DNA of 64,000 nt, taken from assembly GCF_001514065.1 (NCBI RefSeq), contig NZ_KQ948422.1, positions 310,001 through 374,000 on the forward strand. The letters run 5' to 3'. Below are positions 16,888 to 24,980 of this stretch, one piece after another. Made by a program: the position numbers and the translations under genes. The notes below the pieces were generated by a model, which was given only the letters and a program-made list of their open reading frames with translations, was not told the origin of the DNA and ran no database searches. The DNA is from Streptomyces antibioticus. GTDB taxonomy: Bacteria > Actinomycetota > Actinomycetes > Streptomycetales > Streptomycetaceae. Within the stretch, counting starts at the first letter, position 1, and every line of letters begins with the position of its first letter.

Positions 16888-17937
16888 ATGTCCCCTTCGG
16901 CACAGCGCATCGATGTCCACCAGCACGTGGTGCCCGACTTCTACCGGGCGGAGCTCGCCAAGGCCGGTATCGCAGACGCCGGCGGCCGGGCCCTGCCCGA
17001 CTGGAGCGCCGAGTCGGCACTGGAACTGATGGACCTGCTGGGCACCAGCACCTCGATCCTCTCCGTCTCCACGCCCGGCGCCGGCTTCCTCACCGGCCCC
17101 GGCGAGGCCGCCGACCTGGCCCGACGCCTCAACGACCACTCCGCCGCCCTGACCGCCGGCCACCCCGGCCGCTTCGGCTTCTTCGCCACCCTGCCCATGC
17201 CCGACGCAGACGCCTCCGCCGCCGAGGCTGCGCGGGCCCTGGACGACCTGCGCGCCGACGGCGTCACCCTGCTTGCCAACAACCGGGGCACCTACCTCGG
17301 CGCCGACGGCCAGGACAGGCTGTGGCGCACCCTGAACGACCGCGGTGCGGTGGTCTTCGTCCACCCGGCGGAGCTGCCCGCACCCCCCGTCGACGGCATC
17401 CCCGCCTTCGCCGCCGACTTCCTCCTGGACACCACCCGCGCCGCCTACCTCCTGGTCCGCAACGGCATCCCGCGCCGCTACCCCCACATCCGGTTCATCC
17501 TCAGCCACGCCGGCGGCTTCGTCCCCTACTCCTCGCACCGCATGGCCATCACCATCGCCAACGACACCGCGCGCAGCCCCCTCGACGTACTGGACGACTT
17601 CCGCTCCTTCTACTTCGACACAGCCCTGTCCTCCAGCCCTGCCGCCCTGCCCACCCTGCTCGCCTTCGCCCGCCCCGGACACATCCTCTTCGGCAGCGAC
17701 TGGCCCTTCGCCCCCACTCCCGCCGGCCAGTACTTCGCCAACGGCCTCGACAGCAACGTCGACTCGGGCACGCTGGTGGCCGTCAACCGCACCAACGCCG
17801 AGGCGCTCTTCCCGCGTCTGGCCGCCACTCCCCCCGCGCCGTCCCCAGCCCTTCCGGCAACGGTGCGCCTGCGCCAGGCAGCCCAGCGCACAGCCGCGCG
17901 CCTTGCCTTCAAGCTCGTCCAGCCCGGCACCGACTAA
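16888..17937 (+). CDS. Cytoplasmic amidohydrolase (ACMSD/amidohydrolase-2 family)
   Basis: This 349-residue protein is clearly paralogous to the Tat-exported amidohydrolase at 10303. The metal set is His11 and His13 (VHQH), His158 (FVHPAE), His206 (LSHAGGF) and Asp270 (FGSDWPFAP). There is no signal peptide, so it should act in the cytoplasm. The family decarboxylates or hydrolyses carboxylated aromatic or muconate-type compounds, so it could remove CO2 from a substrate before or after ring cleavage. It sits 84 bp behind the hydratase gene in the TetR operon. Having an exported and a cytoplasmic form in one regulon is notable. Confidence 0.87.
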   Translation: MSPSAQRIDVHQHVVPDFYRAELAKAGIADAGGRALPDWSAESALELMDLLGTSTSILSVSTPGAGFLTGPGEAADLARRLNDHSAALTAGHPGRFGFFATLPMPDADASAAEAARALDDLRADGVTLLANNRGTYLGADGQDRLWRTLNDRGAVVFVHPAELPAPPVDGIPAFAADFLLDTTRAAYLLVRNGIPRRYPHIRFILSHAGGFVPYSSHRMAITIANDTARSPLDVLDDFRSFYFDTALSSSPAALPTLLAFARPGHILFGSDWPFAPTPAGQYFANGLDSNVDSGTLVAVNRTNAEALFPRLAATPPAPSPALPATVRLRQAAQRTAARLAFKLVQPGTD

Positions 17938-17949
17938 GACAGGTTCCTC

Positions 17950-18230
17950 ATGTCCGCAGCCTCGCTCCGCAAGCCCGGCGACCATGCCGTAGCCACACAG
18001 GAAGCCGTCGCGACGGCCGCGACGGCCGCCGCGGCGTCCTCTTCGCCATGTGCCTGTACTTGGTCCTGGCCGTCGCCCCCGTCTCCCGCGTCCAAACTCG
18101 CCCTGCCCGACCTGGCCATCGACCTGCCGGCTGCCAACAGCTCGCTGGCCCAGGGGGCAGCCCTCGTCCTCGCGTACCCCGCGCCACGGCAAGGCGTTGA
18201 GCTGTTCCCCCACCTTCGGCGGGAACATGA
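17950..18230 (+). pseudogene. Remnant of a DHA2-type MFS transporter
   Basis: Just after the second amidohydrolase the sequence encodes, in alternating frames, the N-terminal signature of a 14-TM EmrB/QacA-type transporter. It reads a Met start, GRRGVLFAMCLYLVLAV near 18026-18075, then ALPDLAIDLPAANSSLA near 18097-18147 in another frame. At least two frameshifts and loss of everything after the first membrane segments make it a pseudogene. Its place at the end of the catabolic operon suggests the cluster once had its own transporter. Confidence 0.7.
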
Positions 18231-18328
18231 CGACCGCACTGGACCTGCCCCCTGGACGGGCCTGCCCAGTCACCTCCGAGAGAAATCGCTCGCTGCCCGA
18301 GGCCGACGCTTCTAGCCTGCGGGGGGTG

Positions 18329-18815
18329 ATGACAGCTGATGACGTGTTGTTCGTCCTGGCTTTGTTGCAGGAGGCGCAGGCCGACGTCTGGGTCGGAGGT
18401 GGATGGGGGATCGACGCTCTGATCGGCGAGCAGACCCGAGACCACCGCGACCTGGACTTGATGCACCGACAAGACCAGGAAGCCGCCGTGCTGACGGCCC
18501 TCTCCGCCGCAGGTTTCATGGAGAGCCTGCAGGCCCGTCCGATTCGTCGTGAAGGCTCCGGACGGCCGTGAGATCGACCTTCATCCGCTGGTCTTCAGCG
18601 ATGACGGCTCAGCAGTGCAGGCATCACCCGAACCGCAACGTCTCTTCGCCTATCCCTCCTCCTGCTTCGTGACGGGCACCATCCAGGGGACGCCCGTCCC
18701 GTGCTTGTCAGCCGAGCAGCAGGTCTACTTCCATCAGGGATACGAACCAACGGAACGCGACCGGCACGACATGGCACAACTCCGCCGCGCCTTCGGCATC
18801 GTCACGCACTTTTGA
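18329..18815 (+). pseudogene. Aminoglycoside nucleotidyltransferase-like gene with a frameshift
   Basis: The first part from ATG 18329 reads VWVGGGWGIDALIGEQTRDH followed by RDLDLM, the nucleotide-transfer motif of ANT(2'')/LinB-type enzymes (G-GGWG-D, H-D-D). Near 18536-18545 the frame shifts by one base. The continuation FVVKAPDGREIDLHPLVF, YPSSCFVTGTIQGTPVPCLS and HQGYEPTERDRHDM completes the family pattern to the stop at 18815. Joined, the product would be about 160 residues, a normal family length. A single frameshift could be a sequencing error or early decay. The family includes resistance enzymes, but many such chromosomal genes have unknown substrates. Confidence 0.7.
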
Positions 18816-18828
18816 CCGCGTCGAGGCG

Positions 18829-19026
18829 GTGTCAAAAATCACCGACATCCTCACGCTCACGAAGCATGAACCGACGTTAGAGCTCATCGGCATGCAGGAG
18901 CAGGACCTGGTCCCGTCGGTCGGGGCCGCGTCGCCAGGAGTGCTGCGATTCACCGAGGAACGCAACCCGATCCCCCGCACCCAGTTCGTGCAGCTACGCG
19001 TCATCGATCATGAGGGCCCGTCCTGA
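18829..19026 (+). CDS. Small hypothetical ORF or gene fragment
   Basis: A 65-residue frame from GTG 18829 has good GC3 bias and no recognised family. It contains LELIGMQEQDLVPSVGAASP and ends FVQLRVIDHEGPS. No clear ribosome binding site precedes it, and it follows the frameshifted nucleotidyltransferase by 13 bp. It may be the tail of a larger decayed gene rather than an independent gene. Confidence 0.3.
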   Translation: MSKITDILTLTKHEPTLELIGMQEQDLVPSVGAASPGVLRFTEERNPIPRTQFVQLRVIDHEGPS

Positions 19027-19245
19027 CCGCGCGGCATCGAGGCCGCCACCCGCTGGGGTCGTTTCCCGTGGGGGGTGTAGTCACGGGACATGACCCGCCG
19101 CCAGCACCGAGCCGCAGCGATCAGACCTTTACCCGACGTCTGGCCTCACCCTCCACCATGACCGTCCGCCCCATACACAGGGCCGCGCCACGGTCTTCTG
19201 TCAGAGCCCGCTCACCACAGCCCTGTGCAGCACCGCTTTCGGCGT

Positions 19246-20109
19246 TCAGGCAGGTGGGTCTGAGCGCGTCCGGTCCAGCTGTTCGCGCAGCCGACTCACT
19301 TCCGCGTTCGCACGCTGACGGAGCAATTCCTCGTAGCGGGCCCAGTCGAAGTTGAGCACGGCGCGCCGGTCGTTGAGGTCGCTCTCCTCCTTGAGCAGAG
19401 CGACTTTATCCGCGTCGATCTCCGCGAACTGGGCCCGCAGGTCATTGAGTTGCTTGCTCAGTGCCGCGCGCTGCTGCTTCAGCGAGGCGACCTCGCGTTC
19501 GAGTCGCTCCTTGTCGCCCCGTTCCTGTTCGAGGAGTGAAGTGAGCCGGCTCAGTTCCGCTGCCACGCGAGCTTGCTCATCAAGGACTTGACGGAACTCG
19601 GTGCGCACTCGCTGTTCGTGTTCCTGAAGGTTGTTCAGGATGTCCCGCAGATCCGACTTGGCGGATTCCAGTTCCAGCAGCGTCGCGCCGTCCGGAGGAG
19701 GAACGTACCCGGCGTCCGTGCGGAACGAGTCTCCCGGCCCTGTGTCGGGGTCGCCCGCGCCCGCGCCCGCGTCCGACTGCCGGGCCCTGTCCCGTAACAG
19801 CAGCACACGCGTGCGCCGTTCCTCCCATCGCCGCAGGCGGGGGTCCTCGCGACTGACCGGCTTTTCGTCCTGCACCTCGTACAGGACCCGGACGAGGGCG
19901 TTCAGGAAGTCCCGGCTGGGCAGCCGCCTCCCACGCAGGGTCTCGGCGATCCCGGACGGCGACAACACGATCGGCGAGCGATCCCCGATCTGGCGGTAGG
20001 TGATGTCGCAGGCCAGCTGCAGGTCTTTTAGATCCCGGGCAAAAGCGGCCTGCTCTGCCTGGTACGCCTCTTCCGCCGATTCCGTAGGGCCATGGATCGG
20101 AGTAGCCAA
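19246..20109 (-). CDS. HTH plus long coiled-coil protein
   Basis: This 287-residue protein is presumably cytoplasmic. Residues about 18-75 resemble a Cro/XRE-like helix-turn-helix (FARDLKDLQLACDITYRQIG, then SPSGIAETLRGRRLPSRDFL). A variable Gly/Asp-rich linker follows (residues 110-135), then a continuous heptad-rich coiled coil from about residue 145 to the end (LLELESAKSDLRDILNNLQ and ELSRLTSLLEQERGDKERLE are examples). Such HTH/coiled-coil proteins occur in Streptomyces with no defined role; a DNA-binding oligomer or scaffold is possible. It stands alone, facing away from the IS element. Confidence 0.75.
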   Translation of the reverse strand: MATPIHGPTESAEEAYQAEQAAFARDLKDLQLACDITYRQIGDRSPIVLSPSGIAETLRGRRLPSRDFLNALVRVLYEVQDEKPVSREDPRLRRWEERRTRVLLLRDRARQSDAGAGAGDPDTGPGDSFRTDAGYVPPPDGATLLELESAKSDLRDILNNLQEHEQRVRTEFRQVLDEQARVAAELSRLTSLLEQERGDKERLEREVASLKQQRAALSKQLNDLRAQFAEIDADKVALLKEESDLNDRRAVLNFDWARYEELLRQRANAEVSRLREQLDRTRSDPPA

Positions 20110-20186
20110 CAGTCCCCCTCACACCACGTGACAGCCATGCTAAAACGTGCGTGCCATCGGTGCGCCGAACTCTCCTGAACATCCCG

Positions 20187-20203
20187 GAACACTCGCGGTG
20201 TTC
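20187..20203. promoter_or_regulatory. Short inverted repeat upstream of the HTH/coiled-coil gene
   Basis: GAACAC and GTGTTC are separated by 5 bp, about 80 bp upstream of the minus-strand HTH/coiled-coil gene. Several further GAAC/GTTC half-sites lie within 60 bp. This may be an operator, possibly for self-regulation; no known consensus matches. Confidence 0.3.
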
Positions 20204-20304
20204 GCCAGAATTCGCTCATGTTCGGCGTTGCAGGCGCCGTGTTCGGGTTCGTTCTCCCGAATTCCCTTTCCTCGCCGCCCGCTCCACTCGGCTGGTCAAC
20301 TTGA

Positions 20305-20480
20305 CCCGGCCCTAAAGGACCGGGCTTGGAGGTAGCGCCCAACTGGCTGCTGGGTTGACTCCTCCGTCCAGACACCCCTATCGGGTGGCAGGGACGCGTG
20401 ACTCACGCCCCGCGTTCCACACGCTCTCGCCACGGGTGGCGATGTTGTGGGAAGCATTCCGGTCGGCGTGGACAACGACC
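20305..20480 (-). ncRNA. Probable reRNA (omega RNA) region of tnpB
   Basis: In IS605 elements the guide RNA used by TnpB is made from the 3' end of tnpB through the right-end hairpin, with the guide reading into flanking DNA. Here that corresponds to the last part of tnpB and the hairpin at 20305-20324. The flank beyond about 20301 (toward lower coordinates) would act as guide. This is inferred from family knowledge and element architecture; the boundaries are approximate. Confidence 0.45.
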
Positions 20481-21544
20481 CCGCACCCCCGGCAGATGAA
20501 AAGTTGCTGGTCGACACGGTTGCGTTTGTCGACGTGGCCGCACTCGGCGCATGTCTGGGACGTGTACGCGGGATCGACGAAGACCAGGGGCACGCCTGCC
20601 CGCTTGGCCTTGTAGACGATGAATTCTCCCAGCTGGGCGAAGGCCCAGGAGTGGAGCGCGACCCGTTGGGGCTTGCGGAGCCGTACCCTCTGCCGGATTC
20701 CCTTGAGTTCTTCCAGGGAGATCCCGGCCGAGGTGCGTTCAGCCTCGGTCACGATCGTCTTGGCGATGCTGTGGTTGGTGTTCTTGACGTGCCGCGTCTC
20801 GCGGCGGGAGCGCTCCTTGAGCCGGCGCCTGGCGGACTTGGTGCGCTTCTTCTGGAGCTTGGCCCGCAGGGCAAGCTGCCTCTTGCGATACCGGTTCAGG
20901 GCGCGTCCGGCGGCCTGATAGCCGGTGGATGTGGTGGCGATGTTGACGATGCCGAGGTCCACGCCGATGAAGCCGTCCGGCTCGTACGTCTCGGCCTCGG
21001 GAACCTCGCACGTGGCGATCAGATAGAAGACCCCGTCACGCTCGATCAGGTCGGACTCGCCCTTGCGGTACTGCTGGAGCACCTTGAGCGCATGAGCCGA
21101 GCACACGAACCGCACGCCCTTCAACCGGCCGTCGGTGGTCCAGATCGAGACCGTTTGCTGGTCGTGCTGCCAGCTCAAACACCGGTCGTCATACGGCTGC
21201 GCGGCATTGGGACGGAACGTGATCGGCTTCGACTCCGCCTTGCGGCGGCGCTTCGACTTCGGCGTGCCGAGGTTCCCGGCCCGGATGTTCGCCCTCAAGG
21301 TGGTGTAGGCGTCGCGCACCTTCTTGATGGTGTGCTGGGCGGCCTGCGCCCCGAGACCTTCGGCCTTCAGACGTGAGTACGTGTGCTTGCGCAGCTCGTA
21401 CTCACGCGGCATCCCGTGGGTGAACGCCACTTCGGAGACCCAGCACGCCAGAGCGTTGACCGCGCGCAGGGTCGCGGACAGCGCGGCGGCCTGCTCGGCA
21501 TCCGGCATCAGCTTCACCTGCGTCACGATCTTCACTACGACCAT
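20378..21544 (-). CDS. tnpB: TnpB, RNA-guided nuclease of IS605 element
   Basis: This 388-residue TnpB has all expected parts. It has an N-terminal HTH/wedge region and a RuvC nuclease split into Asp196 (GFIGVDLGIV), Glu278 (ISLEEL) and Asp361 (HADRNASHN). A four-cysteine zinc ribbon between the last two motifs uses Cys332, Cys335, Cys351 and Cys354. TnpB is known to cut DNA next to a target-adjacent motif under guidance of an RNA from its own 3' end, helping the element persist. All catalytic residues are present, so it is predicted to be active. It is divergent from tnpA. Confidence 0.95.
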   Translation of the reverse strand: MVVVKIVTQVKLMPDAEQAAALSATLRAVNALACWVSEVAFTHGMPREYELRKHTYSRLKAEGLGAQAAQHTIKKVRDAYTTLRANIRAGNLGTPKSKRRRKAESKPITFRPNAAQPYDDRCLSWQHDQQTVSIWTTDGRLKGVRFVCSAHALKVLQQYRKGESDLIERDGVFYLIATCEVPEAETYEPDGFIGVDLGIVNIATTSTGYQAAGRALNRYRKRQLALRAKLQKKRTKSARRRLKERSRRETRHVKNTNHSIAKTIVTEAERTSAGISLEELKGIRQRVRLRKPQRVALHSWAFAQLGEFIVYKAKRAGVPLVFVDPAYTSQTCAECGHVDKRNRVDQQLFICRGCGVVVHADRNASHNIATRGESVWNAGRESRVPATR

Positions 21545-21561
21545 CGTACTACGGTTGATCT

Positions 21562-21990
21562 ATGTCACCACGCTGGGAGTCAAACCCCAACATTCGCAGG
21601 GGCCGTACGGTCGTCTACTCCCTCCACGCCCATTTGGTCTTCACACCCAAGTATCGGCGCGGACCGTTCACCGACGAGATCCTCACGCGCTGCGAAGAGA
21701 TCATGCGGGCCGTGTGCGCCGACTTCGAAACTGAGCTGATGGAGTTCAACGGCGAGCGTGATCACGTCCACCTGCTCGTGCACTACCCGCCCAAGGTCGC
21801 CATCTCGCGGTTGGTCGGCTCCCTCAAGGGGGTGTCCGCCCGCAGGCTCCGTCAGGAGTTCCCCGGCCACATCCGCAAGTACCTGTGGGGCGACCACTTC
21901 TGGTCCCCGTCCTACTTCGCCGCATCCGGCGGCGGCGCACCGCTAGAGATCATCAAGGAGTACATCGAGAACCAGAAGCGACCCGACTGA
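21562..21990 (+). CDS. tnpA: TnpA, IS200/IS605 Y1 transposase
   Basis: This 142-residue Y1 HUH transposase has the HUH pair at His68 and His70 (RDHVHLLV) and the catalytic tyrosine at Tyr134 (IIKEYIENQ). It also shows the conserved FTPKYRRGPF and SYFAASGGG segments. The enzyme moves single-stranded DNA by recognising subterminal hairpins and joining ends through a phosphotyrosine link. The length is normal and no frameshift is seen. The start could also be a few residues downstream. Confidence 0.95.
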   Translation: MSPRWESNPNIRRGRTVVYSLHAHLVFTPKYRRGPFTDEILTRCEEIMRAVCADFETELMEFNGERDHVHLLVHYPPKVAISRLVGSLKGVSARRLRQEFPGHIRKYLWGDHFWSPSYFAASGGGAPLEIIKEYIENQKRPD

Positions 21991-22270
21991 GGGCAACAGT
22001 GCAGACCCGTGCGCCCGTGCAGGTCACCCCTATCTTGAGAAGCGCTTCCTCCCGAGCGTGAACGCCCAGGGTTCCGCGCTAGATCATGCTGAACCATCAG
22101 ACTGATAGGCAGACCCGGTTCAGGCCGAGCCTCCACCCCCGCCCGAACCGGTGCCGCACACAGGCGCTGCCTGTACCCGTGGCCGCCCGGACAACGCCGT
22201 ACACGCCCGCGACTTCCCCCGCTCCCTGCGGAATACCCGCCGTCCGGGCGCCCTTCCGCGCCAGAAGCGG

Positions 22271-22897
22271 TCACACCATCCAGGGAGCCGGCCCGGTGTG
22301 GGTTGCCCAGGCGGCGAGTGCGGCCCCGTCGACCAGCCGAATGTTGTTGGTGACCGCATACTGCGCAGCCGGCTTGGTGAAGACCGAGGTCGTGACGACC
22401 GCAGCGACGTGGGCTCCGTGAACGCTGTAGCAGGTGCCCCCGAACCTTTGCAGATCCGGGCTGCCGACCTTCGTGGTGGGTCCGTACCGCTTGCACTGGA
22501 TGACGATGCGCCGCCCGTCGAGAGCCGTGGCGAGGACGTCAGCGCCGAGGTCACCGGCGCCGCCTACAACCTGGACGTCAAGGCACCCATCGCGCTCGCA
22601 CAGGAATGCAATCGCGTGCTCGAAATCGCGTGGACTCATGGCGTGGTAGCGCGCCACCTCGGTGGACTGCAGCATGCGGATGTGCCGCAGCTCCGCGGTC
22701 TGGCGCGCCCGGCGCTTGCCGAGCGCGATGCCCCCACCGGCGAGGAGCAGGAGCAGGAACACAGCACCGGCACCGTTCCCGTCGGCCCACATCAGCAGCA
22801 GCGCCGGAACGAGGAGCGCGGCCACAGCCGCGAAGAGACAGCCGCCGCCGTTTAATGGCGCGGACGGTTGCGCGGTACGGCGTACAGGCACGCCCAT
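22271..22897 (-). CDS. Membrane-anchored Mrr-type restriction endonuclease-like protein
   Basis: This 208-residue protein starts at ATG 22897 behind GGGGGGC. Residues about 15-60 form two membrane segments (LFAAVAALLVPALLLMW and AVFLLLLLAGGGIALG). A cytoplasmic Mrr-cat/PD-(D/E)xK nuclease-like domain follows. Visible motifs are MSPRDFEHAIAFLCERDG, then GAGDLGADVLAT (Asp) and IVIQCKRYG (Gln-x-Lys). Mrr-type proteins cut modified or foreign DNA. Two TM helices joined to this nuclease fold are seen in Streptomyces proteins whose role is not settled. It stands beside the IS605 element and has no methyltransferase partner here. Confidence 0.85.
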   Translation of the reverse strand: MGVPVRRTAQPSAPLNGGGCLFAAVAALLVPALLLMWADGNGAGAVFLLLLLAGGGIALGKRRARQTAELRHIRMLQSTEVARYHAMSPRDFEHAIAFLCERDGCLDVQVVGGAGDLGADVLATALDGRRIVIQCKRYGPTTKVGSPDLQRFGGTCYSVHGAHVAAVVTTSVFTKPAAQYAVTNNIRLVDGAALAAWATHTGPAPWMV

Positions 22898-23137
22898 GAA
22901 GCCCCCCGAGATGTGCGAGATGAGGATGCTACCGACTGCACGACCGCCGAGGGACACAATGCCCGCAATGTCTCAACATCCCCCACGCCCACGCAATGCG
23001 ACACCCACCGAAGGGAAAGGCCCGGCGAGGACCGCAGCTAGGACCGCTCGCCCGCGGGTGGTTGGTCGTGAACGCCGATACGCCCGGGTCCCGCGATCGA
23101 CTGATCACGAGCCGCGGAAGATCGGACTCAATGCCCC

Positions 23138-23716
23138 TCAGGGCTTCGCTGATCTCAGGGTTGCGCGCTGATTGGCGTTGAAGCGTGCCTTTTTCTGGCG
23201 ATTCCCGCACGTGTTCATGTCACACCATTTGCGGGTGCGACTTTGGCTGGTGTCGAAGAAGGCGGCTTGGCAGGTTGGAGATGCGCACAAGGCCAGTCTC
23301 CCGTCTCGCTCGCCTGCGATGATGCTGATCGCGTCTGCGGCGATCACGCTGAGGGCGTCCTCCACGCAGGATGCCGAGCTGAGCCGCCATTGCCGCTTGC
23401 CCTCGGGCGTCAGGATCGCTGCGGCCCGTCCTTGAGTGCTGCGGTCGTTGATGACCTGGACGGCAGGGACAGGGAGAGTGGCCTGGAGCGCGGCCGCTGT
23501 CGCGGCGGCGTGAATCGACTCCCTCAGTTCCCGGGCAAGGTCGAGTTGGGCAGGGGTGCAGGAGTCCACGGCGAGGCCGTTCACCGTCAGCCAGTCAACG
23601 AGCCGGTGCGGCACGGGAATGCGCTCCACCGCGTTGCCGTGACGCTCGGACAGCGTCCCCGTGAAGCTGGTCGCCAGCACGTTGCCGAGGCGGAAGTCAG
23701 GGAATCCAGCACGCAT
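23138..23716 (-). CDS. ABATE/CGNR zinc-finger regulator
   Basis: A 192-residue protein with an N-terminal ABATE-type domain (residues about 5-140, starting DFRLGNVLATSF) and a C-terminal CGNR zinc finger. The finger has cysteines in LCASPTCQAAFFD and WCDMNTCGNRQKKARF, where CGNR gives the family its name. These proteins are putative stress-responsive transcription factors in actinobacteria. It is divergent from the epoxide hydrolase gene, 82 bp away, and could control it. Confidence 0.9.
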   Translation of the reverse strand: MRAGFPDFRLGNVLATSFTGTLSERHGNAVERIPVPHRLVDWLTVNGLAVDSCTPAQLDLARELRESIHAAATAAALQATLPVPAVQVINDRSTQGRAAAILTPEGKRQWRLSSASCVEDALSVIAADAISIIAGERDGRLALCASPTCQAAFFDTSQSRTRKWCDMNTCGNRQKKARFNANQRATLRSAKP

Positions 23717-23798
23717 GGAACCACCTTAGCCGGTTGCAGAGTGGCCCGGAGAACTGTTAGAACCGTCTTAGCTGGTTCCGCGATGGTCAGGAGATCTC

Positions 23799-24980
23799 AT
23801 GCCCCGTCTACCCAGCGACGTGCAAGCATTTGAAGCCCGCACACCTGACGCCGACCTCGACGAACTGCGCGCACGCCTGGCCGCGGCGCGACTACCGGAG
23901 GCCGAGACGGTCTATCGCGCCGCACCCGATCCCCGCCGATGGTTGCAGGGCGTTCCGCTCGCCGACCTCGTCGAGGTCGTGAACTACTGGCGCACCGGGT
24001 ACGACTGGCGGTCGTTCGAAGCGCGCCTCAACGGGATCGGCCAGTTCCGCACGACCATCGATGGTCTCGGAATCCACTTCCTGCACCGCCGCTCCGCGCG
24101 CGCAGACGCCACTCCTCTGATCCTGACGCACGGCTGGCCGGACAGCATTGCTCGGTTCATCGACGCAGTGGACGAACTGGCCGATCCCAAAGAAGCAGAC
24201 GCGCCGGCGTTCCACGTCGTGGTCCCTTCCCTGCCAGGCTTTGGTTACAGCGACAAGCCCGCCACGACCGGGTGGGGAACCGAAAAGATCGCGGCCGCAT
24301 GGGTGGAGCTGATGGGAAGGCTCGGCTACGGCGAGTTCGTGGCCCACGGCGGAGACTGGGGAGGCAATGTCACCACGGTCCTCGGCGGCAGGTTCCCGGC
24401 GCACGTTCGCGGCATCCACACAACGTTCGCGGACGGACCGCCCGGATTGACGACGGACGGGCTGACAGCGGTCGAGCGCAAGTGGGCCGAGGAGACCCGC
24501 GATTTCTGGCACGACCGCGCGGCGTACGCGAAACAGCAGGCGACCCGGCCACAGACCATCGGCTACTCACTCGTCGACTCACCGGTCGGGCTTCTGGCCT
24601 GGATCCTCGACAAGTTCGCCGAGTGGTCGGACACCGAAGACAGCCCGTTCGAAACGATCTCCAGGGACCGCATCCTCGACAACGTCACTCTGTATTGGCT
24701 GACGCGCACCGGTGCATCGGCAGCCCGCATCTACTACGAAAGCCACCTCTCGCTCGACCCCGAACTCCGGGTCGACGTCCCGACAGCAGTCACCATGTAT
24801 CCCCGCGACGTCGAGAAGTGCCCGCGCCCCTGGGCACAGGAGCGGTACCGGCAGATCGTCCGATGGAGGTCGCCCGAAATCGGGGGACACTTCCCGTCAC
24901 TGGAAGTTCCCGAGTACTTCGTCAAGGACCTGCAAGAGGGCCTCGCAGCAGTACTGGCCGCTGCCCCGCACGACGGATAA
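23799..24980 (+). CDS. Epoxide hydrolase (alpha/beta hydrolase with EHN domain)
   Basis: This 393-residue enzyme has the microsomal-type epoxide hydrolase N-terminal domain (residues about 8-105, with FEARTPDADLDELRARLA) and an alpha/beta hydrolase core. Visible are HGWPDSI (oxyanion), the nucleophile in HGGDWGG, a lid region with aromatic residues and the catalytic histidine in IGGHFPSLE near the C-terminus. It would open epoxides to diols through an ester intermediate. ATG 23799 follows CAGGAG. It is divergent from a CGNR regulator and has no co-transcribed neighbour. Confidence 0.9.
   Translation: MPRLPSDVQAFEARTPDADLDELRARLAAARLPEAETVYRAAPDPRRWLQGVPLADLVEVVNYWRTGYDWRSFEARLNGIGQFRTTIDGLGIHFLHRRSARADATPLILTHGWPDSIARFIDAVDELADPKEADAPAFHVVVPSLPGFGYSDKPATTGWGTEKIAAAWVELMGRLGYGEFVAHGGDWGGNVTTVLGGRFPAHVRGIHTTFADGPPGLTTDGLTAVERKWAEETRDFWHDRAAYAKQQATRPQTIGYSLVDSPVGLLAWILDKFAEWSDTEDSPFETISRDRILDNVTLYWLTRTGASAARIYYESHLSLDPELRVDVPTAVTMYPRDVEKCPRPWAQERYRQIVRWRSPEIGGHFPSLEVPEYFVKDLQEGLAAVLAAAPHDG

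Larger units (their letters stand above)
20301..22075. mobile_element. IS200/IS605-family insertion sequence (complete)
   Basis: The element carries divergent tnpA (plus) and tnpB (minus) genes 17 bp apart, typical of the IS605 group. Imperfect subterminal hairpins mark the ends: 20305-20324 (CCCGGCCC-TAAA-GGACCGGG) at the right end beyond tnpB, and 22051-22071 (CCC-GA-GCGT-GA-ACGC-CCA-GGG) at the left end beyond tnpA. Both genes look intact, so the element may be active. As expected for this family there are no terminal inverted repeats or target duplication, so the exact ends are approximate. Confidence 0.85.

Noticed and set aside
20187-20203. SOS (LexA) box
   Set aside because: GAACAC-N5-GTGTTC does not match the actinobacterial CGAAC-N4-GTTCG pattern in spacing or sequence.
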